Assembly (NCBI GenBank): GCA_003131705.1
Contig: PKUY01000217.1
Coordinates: forward strand, 203 to 6,796
Direction of reading: 5' to 3'
DNA length: 6,594 nucleotides
DNA from: Acidobacteriota bacterium
GTDB taxonomy: Bacteria; Acidobacteriota; Terriglobia; Acidiferrales; UBA7541
The position numbers and the translations under genes were made by a program. Under the pieces are notes generated by a model. The model ran no database searches and had not been told where the DNA came from. It worked only from the letters and a program-made list of their open reading frames with translations. The first letter of the stretch is position 1. Each line of letters begins with the position of its first letter. Positions 6,439 to 6,594 of the stretch are shown here, piece after piece.

Positions 6439-6530
6439 CTCGACGGCGGCGAGCGTGTGCTTCGGAACCGGCCGTGTCCCTTCTCCCCCGACTCACCAGC
6501 CCGTTCTCCAGCACACCCACTTTCAAGAAC

Positions 6531-6548
6531 GCTCCGATCAATCGGAGC
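6531..6548. repeat. 8-bp perfect inverted repeat with 2-nt centre, inside the reverse-transcriptase remnant
   Basis: GCTCCGAT and ATCGGAGC flank a central CA. The repeat falls in the codons for VLRLIGAF of the reverse-transcriptase fragment, so it may be a coincidence of coding sequence. No role is known. Confidence 0.45.
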
Positions 6549-6594
6549 ACTCTCTTGTCGGTCACCCGTCGTGCGATCGCCGCCATCAGTTTGT

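Larger units (their letters stand above)
6346..6594 (-). pseudogene. Remnant of a group II intron reverse transcriptase/maturase, cut by the window edge
   Basis: From the right edge the - strand encodes KLMAAIARRVTDKRVLRLIG, then AFLKVGVLENGLVS. Group II intron reverse transcriptases have this pattern (KL...I..R..D.RVL.LI..FL.AGV...G.V) just before EGTPQGG and the catalytic YADD. The match is by eye but distinctive. The frame then loses similarity at a run of five Gs (complement of 6485-6489). Dropping one G gives LVSRGEGTRP, recovering the expected EGT, after which resemblance ends. That second frame stays open to the TAA at 6348-6346 and ends in AAPILQ. No PQGG, YADD, maturase domain or intron domain V is seen. 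It is most likely a decayed, truncated element. The upstream half lies outside the window. Confidence 0.65.

Noticed and set aside
1..6594. CRISPR array, riboswitch, toxin-antitoxin pair or defence genes
   Set aside because: No spaced direct repeats, no recognisable aptamer core and no matching protein families were seen on either strand.

Overview
The window is bacterial, GC-rich and densely coding. It lacks clade-specific markers, so the phylum is not settled. Weak Shine-Dalgarno sequences, a tRNA without encoded CCA and the lipid-gene content would suit an environmental Acidobacteriota or Verrucomicrobiota type of genome, but that is only an impression.

Positions 1-5475 (+ strand) hold a compact six-gene lipid cluster, probably one operon that starts upstream of the window. 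In order it has the C-terminal part of a long-chain acyl-CoA synthetase, an enoyl-CoA hydratase/isomerase, a free-standing acyl carrier protein, a second complete AMP-forming acyl ligase, a diacylglycerol/sphingosine-kinase-family lipid kinase, and a PlsC-type acyltransferase. Two junctions are ATGA overlaps, and the others are gaps of 31-46 nt. Read together, the genes could activate a fatty acid, place it on a dedicated ACP, adjust or oxidise the chain, transfer it to a lipid acceptor, and phosphorylate a lipid alcohol. No enzyme defines the final product, so the pathway is inference.

Positions 5472-6119 (- strand) encode a CDP-alcohol phosphatidyltransferase with the complete catalytic motif. 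It converges on the acyltransferase gene, and their stop codons overlap. A motif in its second half resembles the inositol-phosphate-using branch of the family. It appears to have its own start region, with a -10-like hexamer so close to the ATG that a leaderless mRNA is possible.

Positions 6229-6313 (- strand) are a well-formed tRNA-Leu (anticodon UAA). From about 6346 to the right edge lies a decayed piece of a group II intron reverse transcriptase/maturase on the - strand. Its frame breaks at a run of five Gs, and two perfect inverted repeats fall inside it. This is the only mobile-element trace seen.

The main points of interest are the two-ligase/ACP/kinase/acyltransferase combination, the possible inositol-type headgroup enzyme beside it, and the intron remnant next to the tRNA. 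I do not see a clear new defence or mobile system.
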